Source: UMGS1783 sp900555065 (GTDB taxonomy: Bacteria; Bacillota; Clostridia; Oscillospirales; UMGS1783). From it: a stretch of 43,581 nucleotides of DNA. How positions within the stretch are numbered: the first letter of the stretch is position 1; the number at the start of each line of letters is the position of its first letter. Location: assembly GCA_937991645.1 (NCBI GenBank), contig CALKPL010000048.1, positions 1 to 43,581 of the forward strand, read 5' to 3'. A program made the translations under genes and the position numbers. The notes below the pieces were generated by a model. It saw only the letters and a program-made list of their open reading frames with translations, did not search any database and was not told the origin of the DNA. Shown piece after piece: positions 34,513-41,754 of the stretch.

Positions 34513-35886
34513 ATGAAACAGAAAACGATGTTTGTCTGCGCAGAGTGCGGCTACGCCTCCGGGAAATGGATGGGCAAATGCCCCGAGTGTAGTTCATGGA
34601 ACAGCTTTGTGGAAGAAGTCGTGTCCGCGCCCGGATCCGGTCCTGCGCCGGCAAAACCCCTTCCCGCTGCGCGCGCGCCGGTGCCGCTCAGGGAGATCGA
34701 ACAGGTGCGTTACCGCAGGGTGCTCACGGGCATTCCTGAACTCGACCGCGTCCTCGGCGGGGGCGTGGTGCCCGGCAGCGCGGTGCTGGTCGGGGGCGAT
34801 CCCGGCATTGGGAAATCGACGCTTCTGCTGCAGATGTGCAGCACCCTGCAGCTGGACGGCGGCGCAATCCTGTACGTGACGGGCGAGGAGTCCAAAGAGC
34901 AGGTGGGGATGCGCGCCGCACGCCTGAACGTGCGGAACCCCGACCTGTTTATTCTGGCTGAGACGGATCTGGACATCGTCCTCGCCGCCGCGGCCCAGCT
35001 AAAGCCCAAAACGATGATTATAGATTCTATCCAGACCATGAACGCCGCCGATATACAGTCGGGCGCGGGCAGCGTCTCGCAGGTGCGCGAGTGCGCGGCG
35101 CGTCTGATCCGCTTCGCAAAGCAGGAGAACACGTCGCTGTTCCTGGTCGGGCACGTCAATAAAGAAGGCTCGATCGCCGGCCCCAAGGTACTGGAGCATA
35201 TGGTGGACGCAGTGCTGTATTTCGAGGGCGAAAAACGACTGCTCTACCGCGTGGTGCGCACCGTGAAAAACCGTTTCGGCCCTACAAGCGAACTGGGTGT
35301 GTTTGAAATGGCGCAGTCCGGCCTTGTCGGAGTGGACAACCCCTCCGTACTGTTTCTGTCCGGCCGTCCGGATGAGGTGTCGGGCGTGTGCGTGTGCTGC
35401 GTCATGGAGGGCAGCCGCCCCCTGCTCGCAGAGATACAGGCCCTGACGACCCCGACGCCCTTTCCCGCGCCCCGGCGCATGGCGTCCGGGATCGACTATA
35501 ACAAGCTGTGCCTGCTCATCGCAGTGCTGGAAAAGCGGGCTGGGATCATTCTCACCAATTACGACGCCTACCTCAACGTCGCCGGCGGCATAAAGCTTGA
35601 CGATCCGGCCGCCGACCTTGCCGTGGCGCTCGCCGTATCGTCGGGACTGAAGGATTTCGTGATTGCCGACGATGTGGTCGCCATCGGTGAGATCGGACTG
35701 GCGGGCGAAGTACGGCCCGTTTCAGATGTGGAGCGCCGGATCAAGGAGGGCGCACGGCTGGGATTCCGCCGTTTTATTATTTCCGATAAAAACAAGGCGG
35801 TCGACGTTTCGTCCGAAGTCCAGATCCTGCGCGTGCGGGATGTGCGCGCCGCCATCCGCGCCGCGGGGTACGCGCCGCAGAAATAG
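34513..35886 (+). CDS. radA: DNA repair protein RadA
   Basis: 457 residues, full length. An N-terminal C4 zinc finger (CAECGYASGKWMGKCPEC) is followed by a RecA-like ATPase with Walker A GGDPGIGKSTLL, the RadA-specific KNRFG motif in VKNRFGPTSELG, and a C-terminal Lon-protease-like domain lacking protease residues. RadA is a hexameric helicase that drives branch migration in recombination. The ATG follows AAAAGGAGAGGAAT. In many Clostridia disA follows radA; here the A+T-rich element begins within about 200 nt of the stop. Confidence 0.97.
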   Translation: MKQKTMFVCAECGYASGKWMGKCPECSSWNSFVEEVVSAPGSGPAPAKPLPAARAPVPLREIEQVRYRRVLTGIPELDRVLGGGVVPGSAVLVGGDPGIGKSTLLLQMCSTLQLDGGAILYVTGEESKEQVGMRAARLNVRNPDLFILAETDLDIVLAAAAQLKPKTMIIDSIQTMNAADIQSGAGSVSQVRECAARLIRFAKQENTSLFLVGHVNKEGSIAGPKVLEHMVDAVLYFEGEKRLLYRVVRTVKNRFGPTSELGVFEMAQSGLVGVDNPSVLFLSGRPDEVSGVCVCCVMEGSRPLLAEIQALTTPTPFPAPRRMASGIDYNKLCLLIAVLEKRAGIILTNYDAYLNVAGGIKLDDPAADLAVALAVSSGLKDFVIADDVVAIGEIGLAGEVRPVSDVERRIKEGARLGFRRFIISDKNKAVDVSSEVQILRVRDVRAAIRAAGYAPQK

Positions 35887-36047
35887 CGGCGCCTGGACCA
35901 TATGGGCGGCCGCCGCGGCTTTTGCGGCTTTCGCCGACCCTGTACGCGCCGCCCGAAAATTGCATAAAACGCCGCGGGAAAGGAAGCTACTCATAAAACA
36001 GTATCAACAACCAACTGAAACAAGGTAGCTGCCATACGGATTGCAAC

Positions 36048-36090
36048 AAAAAGAGCATGTATCGTTTTAATAACGATACATGCTCTTTTT
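36048..36090. terminator. Bidirectional terminator at the element edge
   Basis: A 19-bp perfect stem, AAAAAGAGCATGTATCGTT (36048-36066) with AACGATACATGCTCTTTTT (36072-36090), loop TTAAT. A-runs on the left and T-runs on the right allow termination in both directions. Confidence 0.9.
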
Positions 36091-36124
36091 ATTAAATTGC
36101 TTTCCTTCATTATGCTGGGCATGG

Positions 36125-36130
36125 TATAAT
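36125..36130 (+). promoter_or_regulatory. Extended -10 promoter of the IrrE/DUF4411 pair
   Basis: TGG-TATAAT (-10 at 36125-36130) with TTCCTT 17 nt upstream (36102-36107), 34 nt before the first gene. Confidence 0.65.
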
Positions 36131-36164
36131 ACAAATATAACACTATTTAAAAGGGGGAGTGATT

Positions 36165-37352
36165 ATGGTTGTTCGTGCTTTTATAAATAAAGAAACATTA
36201 AAATATTTAAGAGAACATATCGGAATCACGCTTCCATATATTGAGAAAATTACTAAATACAATGAAAAGAAATATTTACAGTGGGAAGATGTAAACTCTT
36301 GTGATTTCCCAACTTGTTTGCAAGCAAAAAAAATTGCAAAATGTTTTCGTATACCATTTGCAGGTTTATACATGAATGCAAAGGATATCAAACTACAGCA
36401 TATTCCTAAAATGTATAACATGCGAACCATTCGAGGAAATGAAAGTTTCGATGACAGTTCTTTAAATCTGGCTATTATGGATTTACTTTACTCACGTGAA
36501 TTACTAATAAGCACAAAAAATGAATTGCAAGAATCTTTATCGACTTTTTCGTTTTCAATTGTTGGTACCGATGTAAAGCAATGGGCTGACTCAATAAGAG
36601 AAATATTCAAATTAGAGTTAAAAGATCAATACATGTTACCAAGTAAAAGAAAATTTTACTTATACATAAGAAACAAAATAGAGAAACAAGGAGTGTTTAT
36701 ACAGGGATTTTCCGGTGTTGATACTGAAATTGCACGTGGTGTAGCCATCTACAACGACTTATATCCGATTATTGGTATAAATAATGATGATAGATATCCC
36801 GCAAAAACATTTTCAATTATTCATGAACTTGTACATATTTTTAAGCGTCAGTCCACAATGTGTAATGATATGGTAACTTCTTTTTCTGCACAACAAGAAG
36901 AAGTGTTTTGTAACGCTGTTGCAGGAGAAGTTTTAGTGCCAGAGCAAGCGATTAAAACTTTGGTTAGAAATCACAAAATAAAAGATTTTACGGAAGATAA
37001 CATTGCTTCTTTAGCAGATGTTTTTTGTGTCAGTAAAGAAGTAATCTCACGGAGGCTGTTAGACATCGGCAAAATTAGTCAAACCGAATACGATACATTT
37101 ATTTTGGAATTCAAACGAACATTTGATTTGGAAAAGGAAATAGAAAGAGAGAAAAGAAAAGCTAGTGGGAATAACGGCTTCCGCAATATTACTAGAGAAA
37201 CCATTGATAAGACAAGTGGTAGTTTATTCCAAACTTTATACCGCGGATATGGAGAAGGACTAGTTGACAGACAAGACATTGCAAGATATTTGAGAATAGA
37301 CCAAAAGCATATCTCCAATATTTTGAGGGAGGTATCGCAATGGAGCAATTAA
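36165..37352 (+). CDS. ImmA/IrrE-family metallopeptidase with N-terminal HTH-like region
   Basis: 395 residues, more A+T-rich codons than the chromosomal genes. Residues 1-70 look like an XRE-type helix-turn-helix region (KYLREHIGITLPYIEKI to FRIPFAGLY). The central peptidase domain has HELVH at 220-224 in SIIHELVHIFKRQ, and the third ligand region is EEVFCNAVAGEVLVP. A C-terminal extension of about 75 residues contains a further helical motif, DRQDIARYLRIDQKHISNIL. COG2856 proteins usually cleave or regulate repressors on mobile elements and can serve as antitoxins. ATG 36165 follows AAGGGGGAG. It overlaps the PIN-like gene by 13 nt, so it is probably the antitoxin/regulator of that toxin (inference). 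Confidence 0.9.
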   Translation: MVVRAFINKETLKYLREHIGITLPYIEKITKYNEKKYLQWEDVNSCDFPTCLQAKKIAKCFRIPFAGLYMNAKDIKLQHIPKMYNMRTIRGNESFDDSSLNLAIMDLLYSRELLISTKNELQESLSTFSFSIVGTDVKQWADSIREIFKLELKDQYMLPSKRKFYLYIRNKIEKQGVFIQGFSGVDTEIARGVAIYNDLYPIIGINNDDRYPAKTFSIIHELVHIFKRQSTMCNDMVTSFSAQQEEVFCNAVAGEVLVPEQAIKTLVRNHKIKDFTEDNIASLADVFCVSKEVISRRLLDIGKISQTEYDTFILEFKRTFDLEKEIEREKRKASGNNGFRNITRETIDKTSGSLFQTLYRGYGEGLVDRQDIARYLRIDQKHISNILREVSQWSN

Positions 37353-37825
37353 ACTTGTTTGATTATCAATCTCCGTATAAATACATAATAGATACCTGTG
37401 CTATTCTGTCACAAAAAGAAGATAGACAGTACCGTAGAAGGATTTATGAAAAATTATGGAAAAACATTGACAACTTGGTAAAGGAAAATGTAATTGTCAC
37501 ATGTTCAGAGATATTTGAGGAGATAAGTGATGAACCAATACAAAAGTGGCTAAAGGACTGTAATTGTACGATTCTCCAAATAGATGAATTAATCCAAAAG
37601 AATGTAACAACAGTTGTAACATCAAATCCCCAATTGATTGACTTTAAACAATTAAAGTCGTCAGGTGATGCGTTTTTAATTGCTACTGCTATGAAATATT
37701 CTCTAACAGTTATTACTGAAGAAAATAAAGATTCAAGCAAAAAAATCCCTTATGTATGTAAAAATCTTGGCGTTCCATGTGTTAATATTCTCGAATTATG
37801 CGAACTTGAGCAATGGACATTTTAG
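37340..37825 (+). CDS. DUF4411 PIN-like protein, probable RNase toxin
   Basis: 161 residues. The PIN-like acidic residues are visible: Asp18 in YIIDTCAIL, Glu in CSEIFEEISDE, Asp in SSGDAFLIATAMKY, and a Glu in LTVITEENKDSSKK. DUF4411 proteins are predicted nucleases of toxin-antitoxin pairs and are frequently found next to COG2856 peptidases. The ATG has GGGAGGTATCGCA, embedded in the end of the upstream gene, which couples translation. Target RNA unknown. Confidence 0.88.
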   Translation: MEQLNLFDYQSPYKYIIDTCAILSQKEDRQYRRRIYEKLWKNIDNLVKENVIVTCSEIFEEISDEPIQKWLKDCNCTILQIDELIQKNVTTVVTSNPQLIDFKQLKSSGDAFLIATAMKYSLTVITEENKDSSKKIPYVCKNLGVPCVNILELCELEQWTF

Positions 37826-38160
37826 TTAAAGTATCCTCCGCCGTTGACGGACATATTGAAGAAAGCAAGATGTCAAAAACTTCTTGCCCGCTTTTTCTGT
37901 GCGGCGTGGAACAATAGAACAACATTTTTGTGCTTCCGAGGGATATTATATTGCCCACTTCACTTCTGCCCTCTGTAAGCCGCATAAATCAAGGCTTTTT
38001 GCCCGTCTAAATATCCACGCTGGCATAGCGAATTGTTACGCAGTAGACCGCCATTTTTGACAGAAAAATATAAAGTCCCCATTTTCTTTGTTTCACGCCT
38101 ACAAAGCCGTATTATACAAGACTTTCTCACTACCTATTGCGTAACATATCATTGTGAGTT

Positions 38161-38193
38161 GAGGGCGCAAGCGGTTTATCCGTTTGCGCCCTC
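38161..38193. other. 14-bp hairpin without T-run
   Basis: GAGGGCGCAAGCGG (38161-38174) pairs with CCGTTTGCGCCCTC (38180-38193), one G-U pair, loop TTTAT. It may act as an RNA processing or protein-binding site. Confidence 0.6.
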
Positions 38194-38217
38194 TTAACTG
38201 CCCAACAGCAAAGGCGG

Positions 38218-38266
38218 AAAAAGCCGTCAAGGACGCGAAGCGCGAAGTTTATCCTTGACGGCTTTT
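38218..38266. terminator. Bidirectional terminator after the ORF7/ORF8-like genes
   Basis: AAAAAGCCGTCAAGGA (38218-38233) pairs with TCCTTGACGGCTTTTT (38251-38266), 16 bp with an 18-nt loop. It lies just past the stop of the minus-strand ORF8-like gene. Confidence 0.88.
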
Positions 38267-38283
38267 TCTGGCTTTGCTACTCG

Positions 38284-38493
38284 TCATCTGTCAAAGCGGA
38301 ACTTGGGTAAGGCTTCCATTAAGCATGCTTTGAGGTAGTCTTGAATATCGTCGTTAATACTTCCTTGAAAGTAGGACAGATATTTGATATAGCCGGTATA
38401 GGTTTGAATGACGGTGTTCACCGCTTCCGGCTCCCCTGCGGCTGCTTTTACAATCGTTTCATAGGGCAGCAAATTGTACTTCCTATTCTTCAT
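38284..38493 (-). CDS. Helix-turn-helix protein, Tn916 ORF8-like
   Basis: 69 residues. YNLLPYETIVKAAAGEPEAVNTVIQTYTGYIKYLSY and the C-terminal LMEALPKFRFD match the small HTH_16 proteins encoded as ORF8 in Tn916-type conjugative transposons. In Tn916 it lies in the regulatory region between tet(M) and xis/int. Its start overlaps the end of the sigma-like gene by 11 nt, and a terminator follows. The protein is intact. In Tn916 the excisionase and integrase come next; here they do not. Confidence 0.9.
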   Translation of the reverse strand: MKNRKYNLLPYETIVKAAAGEPEAVNTVIQTYTGYIKYLSYFQGSINDDIQDYLKACLMEALPKFRFDR

Positions 38494-38923
38494 TTTCTAA
38501 CGCCTCCATTTCTTTTCGTATTAAGCGTAATGCACTTTTCCGTCTGCGGAAGATTGTACTTCTGCAAACGCCAAACATTTCTCCGATTTCCTCGTCGCTG
38601 TAACCGAGATAGTACCACAAAAACAGCACTTCCCGCCGCTTTTTCGGCAGACGTGAAAACGCGACTGCTAACTGTTCGCTCTCCACAATGACCGTTTTCC
38701 CGCAAATGGTAAAAGCGGTGGGCACATCGTATTTCACGAAATACTCGTCTGTTGTAATAACCGGCTCAAAATCAAACTCACAAAGATAGTCAAGGGACAC
38801 TTCAAACTGCTGCTTTTTCCGTATTTTCTTGTAAGCGCCCAACGCCGCATGATAAAGCACAATCTTACAAAAGGCATTGAAAGTACGCTCGATATGCTCC
38901 CGGTACTGCTCACTATTTCTCAT
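38483..38923 (-). CDS. Sigma-70-like regulator, Tn916 ORF7-like
   Basis: 146 residues. The C-terminal part is a sigma region 4: LPKKRREVLFLWYYLGYSDEEIGEMFGVCRSTIFRRRKSALRLI. The N-terminal part resembles the reduced region of ORF7-type regulators of Tn916 elements, which activate excision and transfer genes. ATG at 38923 (minus) follows GAAAGGGGGTGAAAAGT; the longer frame to 38974 lacks a site. A hairpin, AACGCCCATGC with GCATGGGCGTT (38966-38998), sits just upstream and may attenuate read-through from the resistance operon. Confidence 0.88.
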   Translation of the reverse strand: MRNSEQYREHIERTFNAFCKIVLYHAALGAYKKIRKKQQFEVSLDYLCEFDFEPVITTDEYFVKYDVPTAFTICGKTVIVESEQLAVAFSRLPKKRREVLFLWYYLGYSDEEIGEMFGVCRSTIFRRRKSALRLIRKEMEALENEE

Positions 38924-38965
38924 ACTTTTCACCCCCTTTCTTCCCAAACAGGGGACAAAACAGCA

Positions 38966-38998
38966 AACGCCCATGCAGTATAAAACCGCATGGGCGTT
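38966..38998 (-). terminator. Hairpin upstream of the sigma-like gene
   Basis: 11-bp stem (38966-38976 with 38988-38998). On the minus strand it is followed by TGCTGTTTTG, a weak U tract. Possible attenuator between the acetyltransferase operon and the regulator. Confidence 0.5.
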
Positions 38999-39140
38999 GG
39001 AAGTAGGAATTATAAGAGGTAATTATATGACTTGCGTGTTCATACTCATAGGCGCAAAATCCCGTATAGGTGCAAGGGCTTTTTTTGACCGTAGGTTATG
39101 AGAAATTGCAATCAACATATTTATACCCCCAAACAAAATA

Positions 39141-39186
39141 GCAGAGCCGATAACCGCATTTTTGATCTGCGTGTTATCGGCTCTGC
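39141..39186 (-). terminator. Terminator of the MATE-KTR-acetyltransferase operon
   Basis: GCAGAGCCGATAAC and GTTATCGGCTCTGC form a 14-bp stem with an 18-nt loop; on the minus strand TATTTTGTTT follows. It lies 28 nt past the acetyltransferase stop. Confidence 0.82.
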
Positions 39187-39213
39187 GTCTGTGCGTCTGG
39201 CTCTTTTCAATAT

Positions 39214-39840
39214 TTACTTGAATTGATCGATATGACCTGACTGGATTGCCGCAAGATTACAAGCAATTTTTTCTTCCGTCCAATCCCACCAGCGCGTTGT
39301 CAATAACGCCGAGATTGTTTCATCGGAAAAGCGTTTTCGGATAGGTTTGGCTGGAACGCCGCCCACAATGGTATAAGGCGGGACATCTTTTGTTACAACA
39401 GCCCTTGTGCCAATAATAGCACCGTCCCCTATGGTAACTCCGGCAAAAATTACAGCCTCATATCCAATCCAAACATCGCTTCCAATAACAATATCACCTT
39501 TGTTATCCCATGCTTCGGTTATATGACTAACATCAAGCCCCCATTCCTCAAAGAAAATAGGAAATGGATAAGTTGCAAGAGAAGTCATGCTGTGGTTGGC
39601 ACTGTTAAACAAGAAACGAGCACCGCAAGCGATGGAGCAAAATTTGCCGATAATTAACCTGTCATGGTTAATAGGATAATGGTAAAGAACGTTGTTCTTT
39701 TGAAAATCAACAGGATCATTTACAAAATCGTTATACATAGTATAATCACCCACAATAATGCTGGGGTCGGTAATAACATTTTTCAAATATACAGTTTCCT
39801 GGTCTTTTGACCGAGGATATATTTTTTGTTTGTCCATCAT
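39214..39840 (-). CDS. CatB/Vat-type hexapeptide acetyltransferase (xenobiotic acetyltransferase family)
   Basis: 208 residues, trimeric left-handed beta-helix family. Landmarks: IIVGDYTMYND, VLYHYPINHDRLIIGKFCSI, the catalytic-His loop FNSANHSM, GDIVIGSDVWIG, IGDGAIIGTRAVVTKDVPPYTIVGG and PIRKRFSDE. These are shared by CatB chloramphenicol acetyltransferases and Vat streptogramin A acetyltransferases. The VLYHYP and NSANHSM segments lean towards Vat. Acetyl-CoA-dependent antibiotic inactivation is likely, but the substrate is not proven. ATG at 39840 overlaps the KTR stop (ATGA). It is the third gene of an operon behind the attenuator-like leader. Confidence 0.85.
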   Translation of the reverse strand: MMDKQKIYPRSKDQETVYLKNVITDPSIIVGDYTMYNDFVNDPVDFQKNNVLYHYPINHDRLIIGKFCSIACGARFLFNSANHSMTSLATYPFPIFFEEWGLDVSHITEAWDNKGDIVIGSDVWIGYEAVIFAGVTIGDGAIIGTRAVVTKDVPPYTIVGGVPAKPIRKRFSDETISALLTTRWWDWTEEKIACNLAAIQSGHIDQFK

Positions 39841-40034
39841 AATTTGTTGTCCTCCTTAAAAATCAAGTTATTCAACCGAATAACAGATAGTTGTGTATTT
39901 TTGACGTTTACTAAAGTTTCCTGTTTGCATTTTGGGCAATACAGCGGAAAATTGATAAGTTCAGTATCTTGACGCACTTTAAGTCTGGTCTTATTTCCAC
40001 ATACAGGGCATAGCAGCCATACCATTTGCTTCAT
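39837..40034 (-). CDS. Cysteine-rich KTR protein, Tn916 ORF6-like
   Basis: 65 residues. MVWLLCPVCGNKTRLKVRQD and FPLYCPKCKQETLVNVK give two CPxC knuckles and the Cys-Gly-Asn-Lys-Thr-Arg (KTR) motif. It is the small zinc-ribbon protein found downstream of tet(M) in Tn916-type elements (ORF6). ATG at 40034 (minus) follows AAGGGAGGAAGTCTTTG and shares a base with the MATE stop (TGATG). A longer frame to 40085 is rejected. The function is unknown; its position next to resistance genes is a hallmark of this transposon family. Confidence 0.9.
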   Translation of the reverse strand: MKQMVWLLCPVCGNKTRLKVRQDTELINFPLYCPKCKQETLVNVKNTQLSVIRLNNLIFKEDNKL

Positions 40035-41413
40035 CAAAGACTTCCTCCCTTGTGGCTTGTTTGAATGAGTGTTTTGCGTTCCCACTTTCTGCTTACAAAA
40101 TAAAGTAGACCTACAATAGCAGGAAGTACTGGAGAAATTGCCTGCCCATAATAAATGCCGGCGAAACCCATATTAAGCGCAAAAGCCAAGAGCCAACTTG
40201 CAGGCAGACGCACGATAACCGCGTCCAGCAAGGCGTTAATCATAGCAATATTTGCCGCACCTACACCAATAGCAAAGGAATCCAGGGTATACATGGCGGC
40301 ATAAATTAGACTATTGACGCTGCAACAGATACGCAGATAGTAAACTCCATCATTCACCACCTCCGGGCTGGTGCTGCCGAAAAGTAAAATCAATGGTTCA
40401 GCAAAAAGCTGTACGCCTATTACGACAACAAGTGTTACGGCAACATTCATCACTAAACTGATTTTCACTACCTTTCGGGCACGGTCGATTTGTCCAGCCC
40501 CCATACACTGGCCTACCATTGCCGTTACTGCCTGTCCAATAGCCCAGCAGGGCATACCAGCAAAGGTGTTAATCTGCAATCCCACATTAGAGGCAGCAGA
40601 TACGGCGGTGCCAAACTGATTGAGCATACCCGCCACAAGCAGATAGGCGGTATTGACTACAACCATTTGGATTGCTGTAGGCAGACCGACTTTTACAATG
40701 GCGGCTAACTTATCCCATCGGAGCGTAAACTTTCTATGATTTTCCATAGAGAAAAATATTTTGTGCCGCTTCAAATAGAATAGCGAAATCACAAAGGAAA
40801 TCCCTTGCGCGGTGATTGTTGCGTAAGCTGCTCCCGCTGTTCCCATTCCAAAATGGCCCACCAAAATAATATCTAAAACAACATTGATAATGGTAGCAAT
40901 TCCCACAAAATAGAGTGGAGATTTAGAATCCCCCAGGCCCTTTAATACAGAGCAAACCGCATTATATCCAAAGACGAATACAGTCCCGCAGCAAATTATT
41001 TTCATATAGTCGCAAGCGTCTTGATATGCGTCTGCGGGAACGTTTAACATTTTGAAAAGTGGTTGATAGGTTGCCAAGCTAACAATCGTTACGAACAAGG
41101 AAGAAACCAGCGAGAGTAGAGCCAACATCTGAAAAGACTCCGACTGTCCCTTTTTATCATTTGCTCCTTTGTATTGAGCAATCAATACGGCTCCGCCCAT
41201 CGTCATACCAATACAAATTGAGTTGATGATGTAACAGAGTTTAGAAGCGTTACCAATGGCCGCAAGTCCCGTATCACCTACAATCTGTCCGACCACAAGC
41301 ATATCTACCACATTATAAAAAGATTGCAGTATATTTGCTAAAAGCAACGGGAAAGCGAAAATGGCCAGCTTTTTTGGCACACTTCCCGTCAACAAGCTAT
41401 GTTCTTCTGTCAT
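40034..41413 (-). CDS. MATE family efflux transporter
   Basis: 459 residues, about 12 membrane segments. It begins TEEHSLLTGSVPKKLAIFAFPLLLANILQSFYNVVDMLVVGQ, a typical MATE N-terminus, with an internal pseudo-repeat from about 235. MATE proteins use Na+ or H+ gradients to export cationic drugs or metabolites. ATG at 41413 (minus) follows TTTTTGGAGGGAAACAAA. It is the first gene after a 300-nt leader with a leader ORF and serial terminators, so expression is probably inducible. The drug range is unknown. Confidence 0.93.
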   Translation of the reverse strand: MTEEHSLLTGSVPKKLAIFAFPLLLANILQSFYNVVDMLVVGQIVGDTGLAAIGNASKLCYIINSICIGMTMGGAVLIAQYKGANDKKGQSESFQMLALLSLVSSLFVTIVSLATYQPLFKMLNVPADAYQDACDYMKIICCGTVFVFGYNAVCSVLKGLGDSKSPLYFVGIATIINVVLDIILVGHFGMGTAGAAYATITAQGISFVISLFYLKRHKIFFSMENHRKFTLRWDKLAAIVKVGLPTAIQMVVVNTAYLLVAGMLNQFGTAVSAASNVGLQINTFAGMPCWAIGQAVTAMVGQCMGAGQIDRARKVVKISLVMNVAVTLVVVIGVQLFAEPLILLFGSTSPEVVNDGVYYLRICCSVNSLIYAAMYTLDSFAIGVGAANIAMINALLDAVIVRLPASWLLAFALNMGFAGIYYGQAISPVLPAIVGLLYFVSRKWERKTLIQTSHKGGSL

Positions 41414-41420
41414 TTTGTTT

Positions 41421-41460
41421 CCCTCCAAAAAGAAAAGGGCACACAATACCGTGCGCCCTT
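41421..41460 (-). terminator. Attenuator hairpin 4, abutting the MATE ribosome binding site
   Basis: On the minus strand, AAGGGCGCAC (41460-41451), 6-nt loop, GTGTGCCCTT (41444-41435), then TTCTTTTT immediately followed by GGAGGG, the MATE ribosome binding site. Confidence 0.78.
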
Positions 41461-41484
41461 TGCGTAATCATTCAAAAATGAGCA

Positions 41485-41520
41485 TAACAAAAGGCCACAA
41501 ACAAAACATTGTCTGTGGCC
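41485..41520 (-). terminator. Attenuator hairpin 3
   Basis: On the minus strand, GGCCACAGACAA (41520-41509), TGTT loop, TTGTTTGTGGCC (41504-41493), then TTTTGTT. Confidence 0.75.
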
Positions 41521-41546
41521 TAAACAGTCAATTATCTATCGTCAAT

Positions 41547-41593
41547 CTCAAAAAAGGGTATAAAAACCAAAGACAGTACTATATCTGTCTTGG
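41547..41593 (-). terminator. Attenuator hairpin 2
   Basis: On the minus strand, CCAAGACAG (41593-41585) pairs with CTGTCTTTGG (41576-41567) with one bulge, followed by TTTTT and, after ATACCC, a second longer T-run. Confidence 0.75.
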
Positions 41594-41603
41594 CCTTTCC
41601 AAT

Positions 41604-41696
41604 TTAGAGATCAACTTTCCGAAAAGGCTCCGCACAATGTTTCGTGGTATAAACTTGTGTGGAGCCGAAATCAATGCAAAACTTCCCGAACAACAT
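41604..41696 (-). CDS. 30-codon leader ORF of the MATE operon
   Basis: On the minus strand an ATG at 41696 follows AGAAAGGG with 8-nt spacing and opens 30 codons to a TAA at 41604. The ORF begins MLFGKFCIDFGS and ends FRKVDL. Hairpin 1 lies inside it: GGCTCCACACAA at 41666-41655 with TTGTGCGGAGCC at 41637-41626, one mismatch, followed by TTTT. It starts about 25 nt after the predicted transcription start. This layout fits a peptide whose translation by a drug-stalled or slowed ribosome alters downstream folding. Confidence 0.6.
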   Translation of the reverse strand: MLFGKFCIDFGSTQVYTTKHCAEPFRKVDL

Positions 41697-41725
41697 CGTA
41701 CCAACCCTTTCTTTGTATTTTATTT

Positions 41726-41754
41726 ATTATACAACTTTGATTGAGAGTTGTCAA
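41726..41754 (-). promoter_or_regulatory. Consensus promoter of the MATE operon
   Basis: On the minus strand TTGACA (41754-41749), 17-nt spacer, TATAAT (41731-41726). Transcription should start near 41719, giving a 306-nt untranslated leader before MATE. Confidence 0.9.

Larger units (their letters stand above)
35887..36160. other. Junction between chromosome and A+T-rich element
   Basis: GC-rich sequence similar to the rest of the chromosome continues to about 35980. From there to 36160 the sequence becomes A+T rich, with no gene. The left end of the mobile element must lie in this interval, but its exact end cannot be placed because the other end is outside the window. Confidence 0.65.
37826..38283. 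other. Gene-poor interval with inverted repeats
   Basis: No convincing gene. A 67-codon minus-strand frame (37782-37985) lacks a ribosome binding site and overlaps the DUF4411 gene. TGTTACGCAGTAG (38034-38046) is an inverted repeat of CTATTGCGTAACA (38134-38146) with one mismatch, bounding 113 nt. A strong hairpin at 38161-38193 and a terminator at 38218-38266 follow. The xis/int genes that follow ORF8 in Tn916 are not recognisable here. Confidence 0.55.

Noticed and set aside
37782..37985. 67-codon minus-strand frame next to the DUF4411 gene
   Set aside because: No ribosome binding site and a 44-nt overlap with the PIN-like gene; could be a remnant, but not supported as a gene.
38877..39101. 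74-codon + strand frame opposite the ORF7-like gene, considered as Tn916 ORF9
   Set aside because: It lacks the helix-turn-helix pattern of ORF9 and overlaps the regulator and its hairpin.
41361..41744. 127-codon + strand frame opposite the attenuator leader
   Set aside because: No ribosome binding site; it is the complement of the hairpin-rich leader.
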